A DNA stretch of 64,000 nt. Source: Acidobacteriaceae bacterium KBS 146. GTDB lineage: Bacteria > Acidobacteriota > Terriglobia > Terriglobales > Acidobacteriaceae. The translations under genes were made by a program, and so were the position numbers. Below the pieces are notes generated by a model, which saw only the letters and a program-made list of their open reading frames with translations, was not told the origin of the DNA and did not search any database. Location of the stretch: the NCBI GenBank assembly GCA_000688615.1, contig JHVA01000001.1:4509001-4573000 (forward strand), read 5' to 3'. Positions 26,063 through 34,745 of the stretch are shown here, one piece after another. How positions within the stretch are numbered: the first letter of the stretch is position 1; each line of letters opens with the position of its first letter.

Positions 26063-27887
26063 ATCCTTTCATCGCTTCTTCAGGATGTCTGAGCCGGAGG
26101 TGCTTCCCCTGAAGGCTCAGGCGGAGCGTGGCCCAACACAAGTGCCCGAGCGAAGCCAGTTCTCGCATCTGGTCCGCCATTTTCTGGCGCGGTTCTTTAA
26201 TCACGAAACCGCATCTCCAGACGCAGACGCTAAAACACGGCTGGTGCTGATCGCAGTTGCAATGGGGCTCCCAGGATTCGTCGTGGCGCTGTATCTATGG
26301 CCTGTCTATCACCCCTTTATAGCTTCCCTTCAAAAACATGGCTCCGTACCAGGACCACCGTACTGGTTGCGGGTCAATCACCATCTCTTCTTTGTGGTCT
26401 ATTCCTTTGTCGCGATGGGGATCGCCACAGTGTTTGAGTGGGACATGTTCTTTCCCGATCTCCTGGATCTCTTCGTATTGACGACATTGCCTGTCCAGGC
26501 TCGCAGGCTCTTCCTCGCGAGAATTGCGGCCATTGCCATTCTCATCGCCGGCATCCTTTTCGACGCCAATGTTTTCGCGCCGCTGGTGCTTCCGGCAGCC
26601 ATGGATCCACCCAACCTTTTACGGTTTCTAGCCGGCCATCTTCTGGCTGTCGCAGGCGGCGGACTGTTCGCAGCGGTCTTTCTTCTGGCTCTGCAGGGCG
26701 GGCTTCTTTCCGTTTTCGGCGAACGCATATTCCGCAGGTTCTCTCTTGCCTTGCAGGGCCTCCTGATCGCTGTCCTGTTCATGCTCCTGCTCCTGTTTCC
26801 AGTTCTATCCGGAACGGTTCCAGTCCTGCTTCAGTCGGGGAGCGCCTTCGCGCGGTTCTTTCCCCCATTCTGGTTCCTGGGGATCTACCAACGCCTCATG
26901 GAGGGACCATCGGCGTTGCCGATTTACACGCAGCTGGCGCAGACCGGATGTGTGGCTCTGCTTCTGGCTACTGGGCTGGCCGCGCTAACGTATCCGGTTG
27001 CCTACCTGCGCAGAGTACGCCAACTGGCTGTGGGGACCGGCACGCACGCCGCGCAAAGCTTGATTGCACGGCCGCTGCACGCGGTGGTCCATGCCATACT
27101 GGCCCGGCGCACGGTTCGTCGAGCAGTTTTTCACTTCATCAGCGAAACTCTGCTGCGCGTCCAACGCTACCGCATCTATCTTGTTCTCTGTGGAGGGGTC
27201 GGCCTTTCCGTCGTTACCGCCACCATACTTCGTCTGGCGGTTGTCCATAACCAGATTCCGATGGAAGTCTCCTCTGACGGCATTCGCGTCGCGGTCGGAA
27301 TTATGGCTTTCTGGACGATTGCTGGACTGCAGATGGCATTTGTTTCTCCCGGCAATCGGCAGGGAAATTGGGTGTTTCGCAGCATCCACGGTAGGCCGGC
27401 ACCATTCCAGACGGCGATGGATCAGTTACTGGCTGCGAAAACCTGGGCACTTCTTTGGGGTCTGCTCCTTAGCTTTGGGGCCTGCATGGCGCTTCGCGTC
27501 ATTGCTCCTCCGGAACTTCGCGGCATAACGGCTACGGCAAGCCAGTTACTCGTCGCCGCCGGCATGTCCGTGTTGCTCACTGACATCCTTTTTTTGAACG
27601 TAAAGACCGTGGCCTTCACCGGCGAGCGGACCAGGGAACAATCCAACTTCGCCATCACGGTTCTCAAGTACATCGCATTCGTTCCCGTGGTGGCATGGCT
27701 CCCGCTGATCTCTGAACCGTGGATCGAAGCCGGAACTGGACACTTCATTCTTGCTGCGGTAGCCATCGCCGCAACGCATCTCGTACTTCGCTACCAACAT
27801 CGTGCCATCATCCGGGAACACTGCAATCTGCCCGCCCTCGAAGACGACGAAGAAGATTTCCCTCTGAAGCTCGGCCTCCGCTATTGA
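26055..27887 (+). CDS. large membrane protein, presumed ABC permease partner
   Basis: 610 residues with about twelve hydrophobic segments, starting near 75 (LVLIAVAMGLPGFVVALYLW), after a polar N-terminal region of some 60 residues. No soluble domain is apparent. It overlaps the ATPase gene by 8 bases, so it is most likely the membrane part of an ABC exporter. It does not look like MacB/FtsX or a classic ABC-2 permease at the motif level, and I cannot name a family. It ends in an acidic tail (ALEDDEEDFPL). The substrate is unknown. Confidence 0.75.
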   Translation: MPKSFHRFFRMSEPEVLPLKAQAERGPTQVPERSQFSHLVRHFLARFFNHETASPDADAKTRLVLIAVAMGLPGFVVALYLWPVYHPFIASLQKHGSVPGPPYWLRVNHHLFFVVYSFVAMGIATVFEWDMFFPDLLDLFVLTTLPVQARRLFLARIAAIAILIAGILFDANVFAPLVLPAAMDPPNLLRFLAGHLLAVAGGGLFAAVFLLALQGGLLSVFGERIFRRFSLALQGLLIAVLFMLLLLFPVLSGTVPVLLQSGSAFARFFPPFWFLGIYQRLMEGPSALPIYTQLAQTGCVALLLATGLAALTYPVAYLRRVRQLAVGTGTHAAQSLIARPLHAVVHAILARRTVRRAVFHFISETLLRVQRYRIYLVLCGGVGLSVVTATILRLAVVHNQIPMEVSSDGIRVAVGIMAFWTIAGLQMAFVSPGNRQGNWVFRSIHGRPAPFQTAMDQLLAAKTWALLWGLLLSFGACMALRVIAPPELRGITATASQLLVAAGMSVLLTDILFLNVKTVAFTGERTREQSNFAITVLKYIAFVPVVAWLPLISEPWIEAGTGHFILAAVAIAATHLVLRYQHRAIIREHCNLPALEDDEEDFPLKLGLRY

Positions 27888-27953
27888 GGCGGTGCCGGGA
27901 AGGCATTTTGTCTTGTGGGCAGAGGTAGGTGAAGTGAAGCCGTTTATCGTTAC

Positions 27954-29156
27954 CTATCTCACATCGCTGGGTGGGCGCTCGGTCCGGAAGACTACGACAC
28001 CGTCCAAGAAAGTTGACCATGCGAGCTTCTGGTACGAATGGTAAAAGAAGGCTCCTGGACGCGTGCCCATAGCCGCGAGCTGCTTTGACCCGACGTAGAG
28101 GGCACCGGCGGGGGTTCCACGCAGAGCCTGCACCTCTATTGAATCTGCGGGCGGAACGGGGATGGCTGGGAACCTACCTTTCCCTTGCCGGAACGAACCG
28201 TCAAGAGCAGAGAAGCCTAGTGAGCTTGCGCGATTTCCGTATTTGCGGGAAATGAAGGAGCCAAGATTGGTTCCTGCACGATCACCCCAAATCGGGTCAC
28301 CTTGCTTCGCGATATGCACGGTTGCTGCCCAGACGATAGTCTTGTGTTTCCTCGGAAGGCGGCTCTCTAGCCAATCAAAAGTCTGGAACATGGAACGGTC
28401 GCGGTTGGCCATGTTTTCGCCATCGGGACTGAAGTCCCGGCTTATCCATCGCTCGGTCGCAGAAATCATCTCCAGCCGGTCTTCTTTCGCTCTACCGTTC
28501 AGGGTTGGATCTGCATGGGCGGCGACGTCCACCTTGGCAAGGCATGTCTCGATCTGAGACTGGTCCAATTTCGAGTAGGGCTTATCTGCCGGATAGTCAT
28601 AGTAAACACGTTGATGAAAAGCAGCCTTGCAACTTTGCTGTTCCGTCAAAGGCAGCGAACTAGTAAATTCCGCGATCATTTCATCGTTGGCGTAGTTTTG
28701 CCCGAGCTGCCCGAGCTGGTCATCGAGACCGCCAATGAAAACCTTTCCAGACCGCGCACGTTCAAGCAGAAAAGGAGCGAGTGGCGTGAATTCACGGTAG
28801 AACTTCCAAAGGCCCCCTACGGCTGTGAGCAGGTCATCTGGGGCCACCGCTTCTCCCCAACTTATCCTTTGGTTCAGATTGATGAATTCATCCTGGTTTG
28901 CCTCAAATAGAACAGCATCAAATCCACACCTATTTACAAGCCGTTCGACAAGCGCAACCTTGAAGGCAAGTGTATGTCCGTCTCCGTGGGTCGCGATCTC
29001 GCCCAGCATGACGACCTGAACCTTGCATAGCCCTCGTGTAGTCGCATCCAATGCCTTCTCATCCTCTCGCGCGGTGGATAGAGTCTGGGTGTAGGCAGGC
29101 AGAACATCAGGAGCGCGACAGCACCGAAGAGCAGGTGAGTGATACGTTTCGAACAC
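27954..29156 (-). CDS. erythromycin-esterase (Ere) family protein, N-terminus probably frameshifted
   Basis: Ere-like hydrolase (PF05139): VVMLGEIATHGDGHTLAFKVALVERLV contains the family Glu and His residues (first block quoted in part), followed by FDAVLFEANQ and, near the end, VWAATVHIAKQG. Relatives hydrolyse macrolide lactones or have unknown substrates. Activity cannot be inferred. In this frame the start is a GTG giving a poor leader. An ATG start at 29173 or 29158 in another frame encodes a good signal peptide (MCSKRITHLLFGAVALLMFCLP) and runs into it at CTGCCTGCCTACA. A one-base shift there would join signal peptide and enzyme. As it stands, export is probably lost. Confidence 0.75.
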   Translation of the reverse strand: MFETYHSPALRCCRAPDVLPAYTQTLSTAREDEKALDATTRGLCKVQVVMLGEIATHGDGHTLAFKVALVERLVNRCGFDAVLFEANQDEFINLNQRISWGEAVAPDDLLTAVGGLWKFYREFTPLAPFLLERARSGKVFIGGLDDQLGQLGQNYANDEMIAEFTSSLPLTEQQSCKAAFHQRVYYDYPADKPYSKLDQSQIETCLAKVDVAAHADPTLNGRAKEDRLEMISATERWISRDFSPDGENMANRDRSMFQTFDWLESRLPRKHKTIVWAATVHIAKQGDPIWGDRAGTNLGSFISRKYGNRASSLGFSALDGSFRQGKGRFPAIPVPPADSIEVQALRGTPAGALYVGSKQLAAMGTRPGAFFYHSYQKLAWSTFLDGVVVFRTERPPSDVR

Positions 29157-29374
29157 ATCGTCATAAGCTCCATGTTAGGTGAGAAGCTTTTGGTCTTCAC
29201 AAGTCAGGCTTGTCGTCAGCAATCCGGCAGGACAGAACGGCCGTCAGGAAGTCTCGTAACAGTCTCGTTCCCCCTTCCTGCACTTTCCCCTTTACTGTCT
29301 GCGGCGCAGGCGACGATAAGAGCGTTTATGAGGCCCCATTTCGTTTCGTGGCACACGCCAGTCATCGATTCGCT

Positions 29375-29581
29375 CTAGGACTCTTTTGCGGCAGCATACG
29401 ATCCCGGAGGTTCACGAAAGGGTTTTACGTCAATGCGCTCGTAACGCACCCCCAGCACCGTCAGACGTTCTTTGCCGCCCGGTGCTTCGAGAACGACGCT
29501 GTCCCCCTCGGCCGACCGCATCAACGCGCGACCCAGAGAACTCACCCAACTGACATGGCCGTCAAATATCTCTAATGCTAT
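29375..29581 (-). pseudogene. GreA/GreB transcript-cleavage factor, C-terminal remnant
   Basis: After a TAA, the minus strand reads DGHVSWVSSLGRALMRSAEGD, then SVVLEAPGGKERLTVLGVRYERI. This is the FKBP-like C-terminal domain of Gre factors (VSPLGRALLGKxEGDxV and APGG..YEILxVxY). The coiled-coil N-terminal domain that inserts into the RNA polymerase secondary channel is missing. The break lies only about 20 bases from the tRNA-derived repeat at 29604, as if the recombination event removed the rest. Confidence 0.75.
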
Positions 29582-29603
29582 TTACAACTTAGCTTGGGAT
29601 CTG

Positions 29604-29652
29604 CACCTTCACACTGTGGAAGTCGTAGGTTCGAATCCTGCTGCGCCCACCA
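29604..29652 (+). repeat. right copy of the 49-base direct repeat (candidate attR)
   Basis: Identical to tRNA-Val bases 11449-11497 except T for G at 29615. Upstream bases do not form a D arm or acceptor strand, so it is not a tRNA gene. It corresponds to the 3' half left at the far end of an island inserted in a tRNA. Confidence 0.8.
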
Positions 29653-29767
29653 TATAATCAACAACTTAGCGACACTGGTGGTGAGAGACTTGATGCCCTC
29701 TGGTGCCAAAGTTTGCCGGCTGGCAGCAACCTGTGCCGGTTAAATCCAGGGAACCTGAAGCTGCGAT

Positions 29768-31843
29768 CTAGCTGGTTGCGAACGAGGGTTCCATCTGCAC
29801 CTGAAGAACCTGTTCTAAATCCCTCCGCACCTCGAGGATCAGGATATCGTCCTCCTGTCCATACTGTTGCGCCTGATCTGCAATCTCTTTAGGACTGGCA
29901 TGTCGATGAAGAAGCGCGTTGGTTCGTTCGAAGCCAAACAGCACCCCTTTTGCGTTCTGAGATTCAACGATTCCGTCTGACATCGCGATCAGCGAGTCGC
30001 TCTGTTTCAGCTCGAACGACATAGTAGATAGTTCCGATTCCGGGACCATCCCGATCGGCAAAGCACCCTCCATCTCGATCTCTTTGCCGTTGAGGTAAGG
30101 AGGAAGATGGCCGGCATTTGCCAGCAGAACTTTGCCATCCGAGCTGATCCGCATGATGAGGCATGTAGCGCTGCCCTGCTGATGATCGCAGAGCTGCTTG
30201 CTGACCTCGCTCAGGATCTCTGCCGGGTCGGAACTATGCTGCGCCGCGGACTGGATGGCCCCGACGATCAACGCAACCAGCATTCCCGCTTGCAGACCCT
30301 TCCCGGTGACATCACCGACCACGACCAGTACGCTGTCTGAAGTCGTGGTTGGCAGAACCTGGAAGAAATCGCCGCCGACCTCACGCATGGGGCGATACTC
30401 GCTCTGGATTACCAATCCGCGAACCTTGGGAACTTTTCTTGGAATCAGTAACTCTTGAATATGACGAGCCTGTTGGATTTCAATCTTCCACTGCTCTTTC
30501 AAACGCTGAGCTATGATGAATCTTCGCAGCAGCATCACGGTGATCACCAGAAGCGAGAGAATGGTCGAGATGGATCCGAGGGAGACACTGAAGTCCATCA
30601 CCGTGAAGATCGTTCTGATGTGAAGCAGACGCAACTCACGCTGATAGTTTGCGACCACTACAAGCAATACCGCGACCGCAGCTATCCATCCTTCCGTGCG
30701 TTGATGAACAAATCCGCGATATGCCACGCCGCAAAGCAACAGACCCAACGCTAGTTTGGTAATCAGTAATACCGGCAGAACCGTACCGGCGAAGTGAGTT
30801 GGGACTAACTGGCCATACAAAGGCGGTCGCAACATCGCCGTTCCTGCCATCAAGATCGCGACGAGGGGCCATACGCACTGATGCAGGCGTTTGATATTCC
30901 ATATCCGGAACCAATAGCCCCAGAACAGTACCCAAAGTCCAATGCGCATCGGCGCCAGGATTATGTCCGCCAGGATGACCCCCAATGTTTGCGGGATGAT
31001 CGGTACGAAGTTGGCGGCAAGTACGATGGAGTTTCCCAACATGGTTGCTAGGCAAGCGAAGGCAAGCCAGAGATACGCCTTATCCTGTCGATCCAGCCAG
31101 AACAGAGCAATCGTCATAACCAGCGCCATGATGAGGATCAGCATCTCGAGAAAGCCTCCCCCCAGGTCGTGCGCGATCTCGTTATAGTCCAATTGGACGA
31201 GTGCACCGATAACGGAGGCGAATCCCAGCACGGGAGGTCCATGAAGGCCTCCAGCATCCGGACTATTGAAGGGAGTAGCGCTATCCATCCAGGTGCGGAT
31301 CGCGATTGTAGCTACTCCATCGCGGATACTCTTTTGTAAGGGGAAAGACAATGGCAGACTGCTATAAGCCGAAACACGATGTTCGGTGAATTTGCCAAAC
31401 TCTCCAATCTGAGTTCCGTTGACGAAGATCTGATACGCATCGTCGACGGCTGCAGGCATCTTGAGTGCAAGTCTGCGGTCTGCACCATTGACCTCCACTT
31501 TCAACCTGTACCAGGCAAAGCCGGTGTAGTTTGGGTAGCCTCGTACCGTCCAGCCAGGAACAAATCCGCTGATTCCCAGGCTCGTATCGACAGTGCCCTC
31601 AGGAGGCGACAGGTCCATCGTGCCCCAGGAAGAATCGTCGTAGTCTGCGCGTCCCCACGCAGGATCATCCCCTGTACGGAACTTCCAGGGACCCGCCAGC
31701 TCTGCCGAAGATTCTCCAAGACTAATTTTTACGACCTGCGGAGAAGCCGGTGTGGTTTTACTAGGAAGGTTTTGAGCGCAGATCGGAACGCATAGGATAG
31801 CGGGTAGAACGCACTGCATGACGGTTCGTGCAATACATGGCAT
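29768..31843 (-). CDS. membrane sensor with PP2C-type (RsbU/SpoIIE) phosphatase domain
   Basis: Probable receptor phosphatase that dephosphorylates an RsbV-type antagonist. In order: a signal peptide (MPCIARTVMQCVLPAILC), an extracytoplasmic galactose-binding-like sandwich at about 40-210 (GPWKFRTGDDPAWGRADYDDSSW, FVNGTQIGEFG), some eight membrane helices at 220-440, a short helical linker, then the SpoIIE domain from about 470. Metal ligands are in REVGGDFFQV, VVVGDVTGKGLQAGM, LANAGHLPPYL and IAMSDGIVES. This resembles 7TMR-DISM receptors. ATG 31843 has AGAGAG upstream. The TTG at 31894 is discounted. Acts on the same pathway type as the rsbU-W-V operon 1.2 kb away. Confidence 0.88.
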   Translation of the reverse strand: MPCIARTVMQCVLPAILCVPICAQNLPSKTTPASPQVVKISLGESSAELAGPWKFRTGDDPAWGRADYDDSSWGTMDLSPPEGTVDTSLGISGFVPGWTVRGYPNYTGFAWYRLKVEVNGADRRLALKMPAAVDDAYQIFVNGTQIGEFGKFTEHRVSAYSSLPLSFPLQKSIRDGVATIAIRTWMDSATPFNSPDAGGLHGPPVLGFASVIGALVQLDYNEIAHDLGGGFLEMLILIMALVMTIALFWLDRQDKAYLWLAFACLATMLGNSIVLAANFVPIIPQTLGVILADIILAPMRIGLWVLFWGYWFRIWNIKRLHQCVWPLVAILMAGTAMLRPPLYGQLVPTHFAGTVLPVLLITKLALGLLLCGVAYRGFVHQRTEGWIAAVAVLLVVVANYQRELRLLHIRTIFTVMDFSVSLGSISTILSLLVITVMLLRRFIIAQRLKEQWKIEIQQARHIQELLIPRKVPKVRGLVIQSEYRPMREVGGDFFQVLPTTTSDSVLVVVGDVTGKGLQAGMLVALIVGAIQSAAQHSSDPAEILSEVSKQLCDHQQGSATCLIMRISSDGKVLLANAGHLPPYLNGKEIEMEGALPIGMVPESELSTMSFELKQSDSLIAMSDGIVESQNAKGVLFGFERTNALLHRHASPKEIADQAQQYGQEDDILILEVRRDLEQVLQVQMEPSFATS

Positions 31844-31981
31844 AGGAGCGCTCTCTGGGATCTCACTTCTCGAATGCTGAACAATATACGACAAGCGGGC
31901 AAGCTATGCTCGTGCTCGGATCCTGAAAGGCTTCTCCCATCGAACACGGTCTGAGATGGCATGTTCGTTCAGAAAAACGAG

Positions 31982-32024
31982 AAGGGAAGAGGCGATCCGT
32001 GTCGGGTCGATCGGCTCTTCCCTT
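31982..32024 (-). terminator. rho-independent terminator of the PEP-CTERM gene
   Basis: A 16-base stem with one mismatch (AAGGGAAGAGGCGATC / GATCGGCTCTTCCCTT), followed on the minus strand by CTCGTTTTT. Confidence 0.85.
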
Positions 32025-32058
32025 TGTCTTTGAAGGTCCTTAAGATGCGGAGCCTGAG

Positions 32059-32643
32059 CTAAGACGTGCGACGTCTGGAGATAGCCGATCCGGCCAATGC
32101 AATCCCAGTGGAGAACAGCCAGAGGGTCTCGGGCTCGGGGACCGCGGAAGTTGTCGTAAAGGATGCGGTGACCTCGGGAAATTCGGAGGGATCTACACCT
32201 TGCTCAGCGATGACGAAGTTCTCATTGTTCGTAAGGAGACCACCGCTGAAGATGAGAGTGTACTGTTGATCGTCGTGAAGGTCACATGCTCCGGGCCCAG
32301 GTTCAGGGAAGATGTCCAGTCCGCCTCCGTCTAAACTGCAGTTTGCCGGAGCAGCATCAGACAGCGCTGTGTTGTTGCTGAAGTTGAGGGTCAGGCTCGT
32401 CCAGTCCTGGCCCGTGCGGTTGACGCCAGAAAAGCAGCCATCGTATGTACCCGCGGTGCCCGTAGGCAGCTGACCGACGGCACAGGGCGCAAAGGTAAAG
32501 CTGAACGGTGAATCGAAGATCGGAAAAGTGGGGAAGCTGGCCGGCGGCGGATCAAGCACAACCATACGGAAATCATCGCCTTTCGCAATTCCCGCTGTGC
32601 CACTGATTAGAACGATGGCAAGCAGATAGCGCAACATTCGCAT
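32059..32643 (-). CDS. PEP-CTERM sorting-signal protein
   Basis: 194 residues. A signal peptide (MRMLRYLLAIVLISGTAGIAKG) precedes a beta-rich Pro/Thr/Ser-rich body with few lysines. The C-terminal tripartite sorting tag is VPEPETLWLFSTGIALAGSA then ISRRRTS: the PEP motif, a hydrophobic segment and a basic tail. Such proteins are processed by an exosortase and sent to the surface or extracellular polymer. No exosortase is in the window. Four cysteines in the body could form disulfides. AAGGAG lies 8 bases before ATG 32643. The body itself matches no family I know. Confidence 0.88.
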   Translation of the reverse strand: MRMLRYLLAIVLISGTAGIAKGDDFRMVVLDPPPASFPTFPIFDSPFSFTFAPCAVGQLPTGTAGTYDGCFSGVNRTGQDWTSLTLNFSNNTALSDAAPANCSLDGGGLDIFPEPGPGACDLHDDQQYTLIFSGGLLTNNENFVIAEQGVDPSEFPEVTASFTTTSAVPEPETLWLFSTGIALAGSAISRRRTS

Positions 32644-33100
32644 CTTGAAGTCTCCTTAAACGAACAGCTCAGATCAGAAACACGCACGTCTGGATCGCAT
32701 ACAGAAGAAGAGCCCGATTGAAAGGATTAGCGTACTAACAGCATGCACGTTGAGTGCCGAAGAGAAAACAATGAATCTGGCCTATTTCCAGTGCTGCTGA
32801 ACGGAAGTATGCATAAAACTGCAGCGGGGGGGAGGAAACGTGTTCACAGCAACTGCAACAGTGCACTTAAGTTTTCGAGTACGAGGAGTTAGATCTCCGC
32901 CTCGGCGGCTTGCGCTGATGCGCATAAATGCAGCACGGATTCCACCTTCGTCACCTCGATCAAAACTCGACGTTGTTCATTTACACCGCAAACATAGTAC
33001 GTCGGAGTGTGTTTGTGGAATGAACTCTGCTTGAGATCGGATGGCTCGATGGGTTCTCAGCTTATACTCGTGCACACATCTTTATCCCAGGGAACCCACG
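32644..33100. other. 457-base divergent intergenic region
   Basis: Between the PEP-CTERM gene (minus) and the GAF-RsbU gene (plus). No coding frame is supported. It should hold both promoters, but no convincing -35/-10 pair or operator was identified by eye. Confidence 0.5.
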
Positions 33101-34267
33101 ATGGAGATAAGTGAAGCGCTTCAGGCTCAGCAGCAGGTAGTTCGTCTGCAGGCACTGTTAGAGGCCAGCCGACAGCTCCACTCGACGATCGAACTCGACC
33201 AGGTTCTTCACATCACTCTCCAGATGGTAGTTCGGGAACTGGAACTGAGTGGAGCGTTCTTCTCCACCTGGCCTCAGACTTATGGCGACGTGCCATCTGC
33301 CCTGCGGGAAGCCGCTGCTTCCGCTGCTCTCGAAGGAGATAGCAATCTATCCGACTCGGTGCTTAGGTTTCCTCTTCGCGACAAATCAGGATTTCCGTTT
33401 ACCGAGTTGATCGTGCTGATCCCCGTTGGTCGCACGCTTGATCTCGACGAAATGGATTTCCTCGAATCCCTGTGTGTCCAGGCAGCCGTGGCAATCGAGA
33501 ACGCACGTTTCCATAGACGTGCTCTTCAGTGGCAACGCGTCGAGAGCGATCTTGCTGCAGCGCGCCAGGTCCAACTTAGCCTCATACCGCAGCAGATGCC
33601 GGTGATTCCCCACTATCAGCTAGCCGCCCGTTCGGTCACTTGTTACGAGGTCGGCGGCGATTATCTCGACATCGTACCGATGCCTTCAGGAGAGGTCATT
33701 GTCGTTGTAGGGGACGTCGCTGGAAAGGGGCTGGCATCGGCTCTTGTCGGAACCTCGTTCCGTTCCGCCTTTCGTGCCATGGTGCATGCCGGTCTCAGCC
33801 TTCAGGAGACTGCTACTCGTATAAACCTGCTTCACCATGGGGAAGGCCCGGAAGCTCAGCGTCGCTATGTGACTGTTATGCTGCTGCGTCTCGATCCGAA
33901 GACGCATACACTTGAGGCGGTAAACGCGGGACACAATCCAGCCTTCCTTATCAAGAGCGACGGAACGGTGCGCAAAATCGCAGCATCGGGCACACCTGTT
34001 GGAATGTTGCCCTTTTCGAGCTATGTATCGGAGGAGTTTCCTTTCAGTCCTGGAACGAGGCTTTTGGTCTACACTGACGGCATGACGGAGGTCTTCTGCG
34101 GAGAGGAGGAGTTTGGAGAAGCTCGACTCCTGCAGACATTTGTTGCCCTCGCCGAAGCTACGGCTGAACGGGCAGTGGGGTTGCTTTGGGAGACTTTAGA
34201 AGCGTTCTCTGATGGACGAGAGCAATCTGATGATATGACCGCACTCGTATTATCCAGAGACCGATAG
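33101..34267 (+). CDS. GAF-domain PP2C (RsbU-type) phosphatase
   Basis: Cytoplasmic serine phosphatase expected to reactivate the RsbV-like protein encoded two genes downstream. A helical N-terminus (ALQAQQQVVRLQALLEASRQ) precedes a GAF-like sensor domain (about 20-145) ending in VQAAVAIENARFHRRA. The SpoIIE catalytic domain follows from about 160: ARQVQLSLIPQQMP, CYEVGGDYLDIV, VVVGDVAGKGLASAL, AVNAGHNPAFL, LVYTDGMTE and SDDMTALVL carry the metal-binding Asp/Gly residues. Start 33101 has AGGGA upstream. ATG 33041 lacks one. The kinase gene follows after 14 bases. Confidence 0.9.
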   Translation: MEISEALQAQQQVVRLQALLEASRQLHSTIELDQVLHITLQMVVRELELSGAFFSTWPQTYGDVPSALREAAASAALEGDSNLSDSVLRFPLRDKSGFPFTELIVLIPVGRTLDLDEMDFLESLCVQAAVAIENARFHRRALQWQRVESDLAAARQVQLSLIPQQMPVIPHYQLAARSVTCYEVGGDYLDIVPMPSGEVIVVVGDVAGKGLASALVGTSFRSAFRAMVHAGLSLQETATRINLLHHGEGPEAQRRYVTVMLLRLDPKTHTLEAVNAGHNPAFLIKSDGTVRKIAASGTPVGMLPFSSYVSEEFPFSPGTRLLVYTDGMTEVFCGEEEFGEARLLQTFVALAEATAERAVGLLWETLEAFSDGREQSDDMTALVLSRDR

Positions 34268-34281
34268 CGGGGTTACACCGG

Positions 34282-34722
34282 ATGGATGAGCATAAGAATA
34301 GTATCGAACTCAGGCTTCCTTCACGACTTGGCTACGAAAAGGTAGCCATGGATACTGCGGCCAGCGTTGCTCGTCTGATGGGCTTTGCCCCCGACCGTAT
34401 TGAGGACCTTAAGACTGCTGTTTCAGAGGCATGCATCAATGCCATGGAGCATGGCAACAATCTCAATGAGATGCTGTCCGTCAGTATCATCCTTTCCATA
34501 GCCGGGGATTCTCTGGAAGTAAAAGTTGTCGATAACGGGGAAGGGCCTAAAGAACACGCTGTCCGCCCTGATATCGATAAGAAGATGCATGAAGAAGAAG
34601 GGGCTCGGGGGATGGGTATGTTTTTGATCGAGTCCCTTGTCGATGAGGTGGAGTGGGTTCGCTCCACTCCTGAGGGAAGCTATGCGCGTATGATCATTCG
34701 GTTGCATCCGGGAAATAACTAG
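34282..34722 (+). CDS. rsbW: RsbW-type serine kinase / anti-sigma (HATPase)
   Basis: Partner-switching kinase that phosphorylates the RsbV-like antagonist or binds its target sigma factor. The 146 residues hold an N box DLKTAVSEACINAMEHGN (Glu and Asn for Mg-ATP), the G1 box VKVVDNGEGP, and the G2 lid ARGMGMFLIESLVDEVEW. It is the middle gene of a tight operon (14 bases after the phosphatase, 23 before the antagonist). No sigma factor is encoded beside it, so the target is elsewhere or is not a sigma factor. Confidence 0.92.
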   Translation: MDEHKNSIELRLPSRLGYEKVAMDTAASVARLMGFAPDRIEDLKTAVSEACINAMEHGNNLNEMLSVSIILSIAGDSLEVKVVDNGEGPKEHAVRPDIDKKMHEEEGARGMGMFLIESLVDEVEWVRSTPEGSYARMIIRLHPGNN

Positions 34723-34745
34723 CCATCCAGCGTGGGAGAAGCAAT

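Larger units (their letters stand above)
11423..29652. mobile_element. candidate decayed genomic island bounded by tRNA-Val and a partial tRNA copy
   Basis: The intact tRNA-Val marks the left end and a 49-base copy of its 3' half the right end, the arrangement left by tyrosine-recombinase islands at tRNA genes. Within it are at least six broken genes (IS110, HxlR, DUF1080/FG-GAP, LigD, DUF3606, GreA/B), far more than elsewhere in the window. It also carries accessory functions: PQQ dehydrogenase, GH127 with an MFS carrier, ABC transporters and an Ere-like esterase. No integrase, excisionase or mobilisation gene was recognised, so the element would be ancient or defective. This is inference from structure. 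Confidence 0.45.

Noticed and set aside
29590-29652. A second tRNA-Val gene
   Set aside because: Only the anticodon arm, T arm and CCA end are present; the D arm and 5' acceptor strand are missing, so it is a repeat, not a gene.
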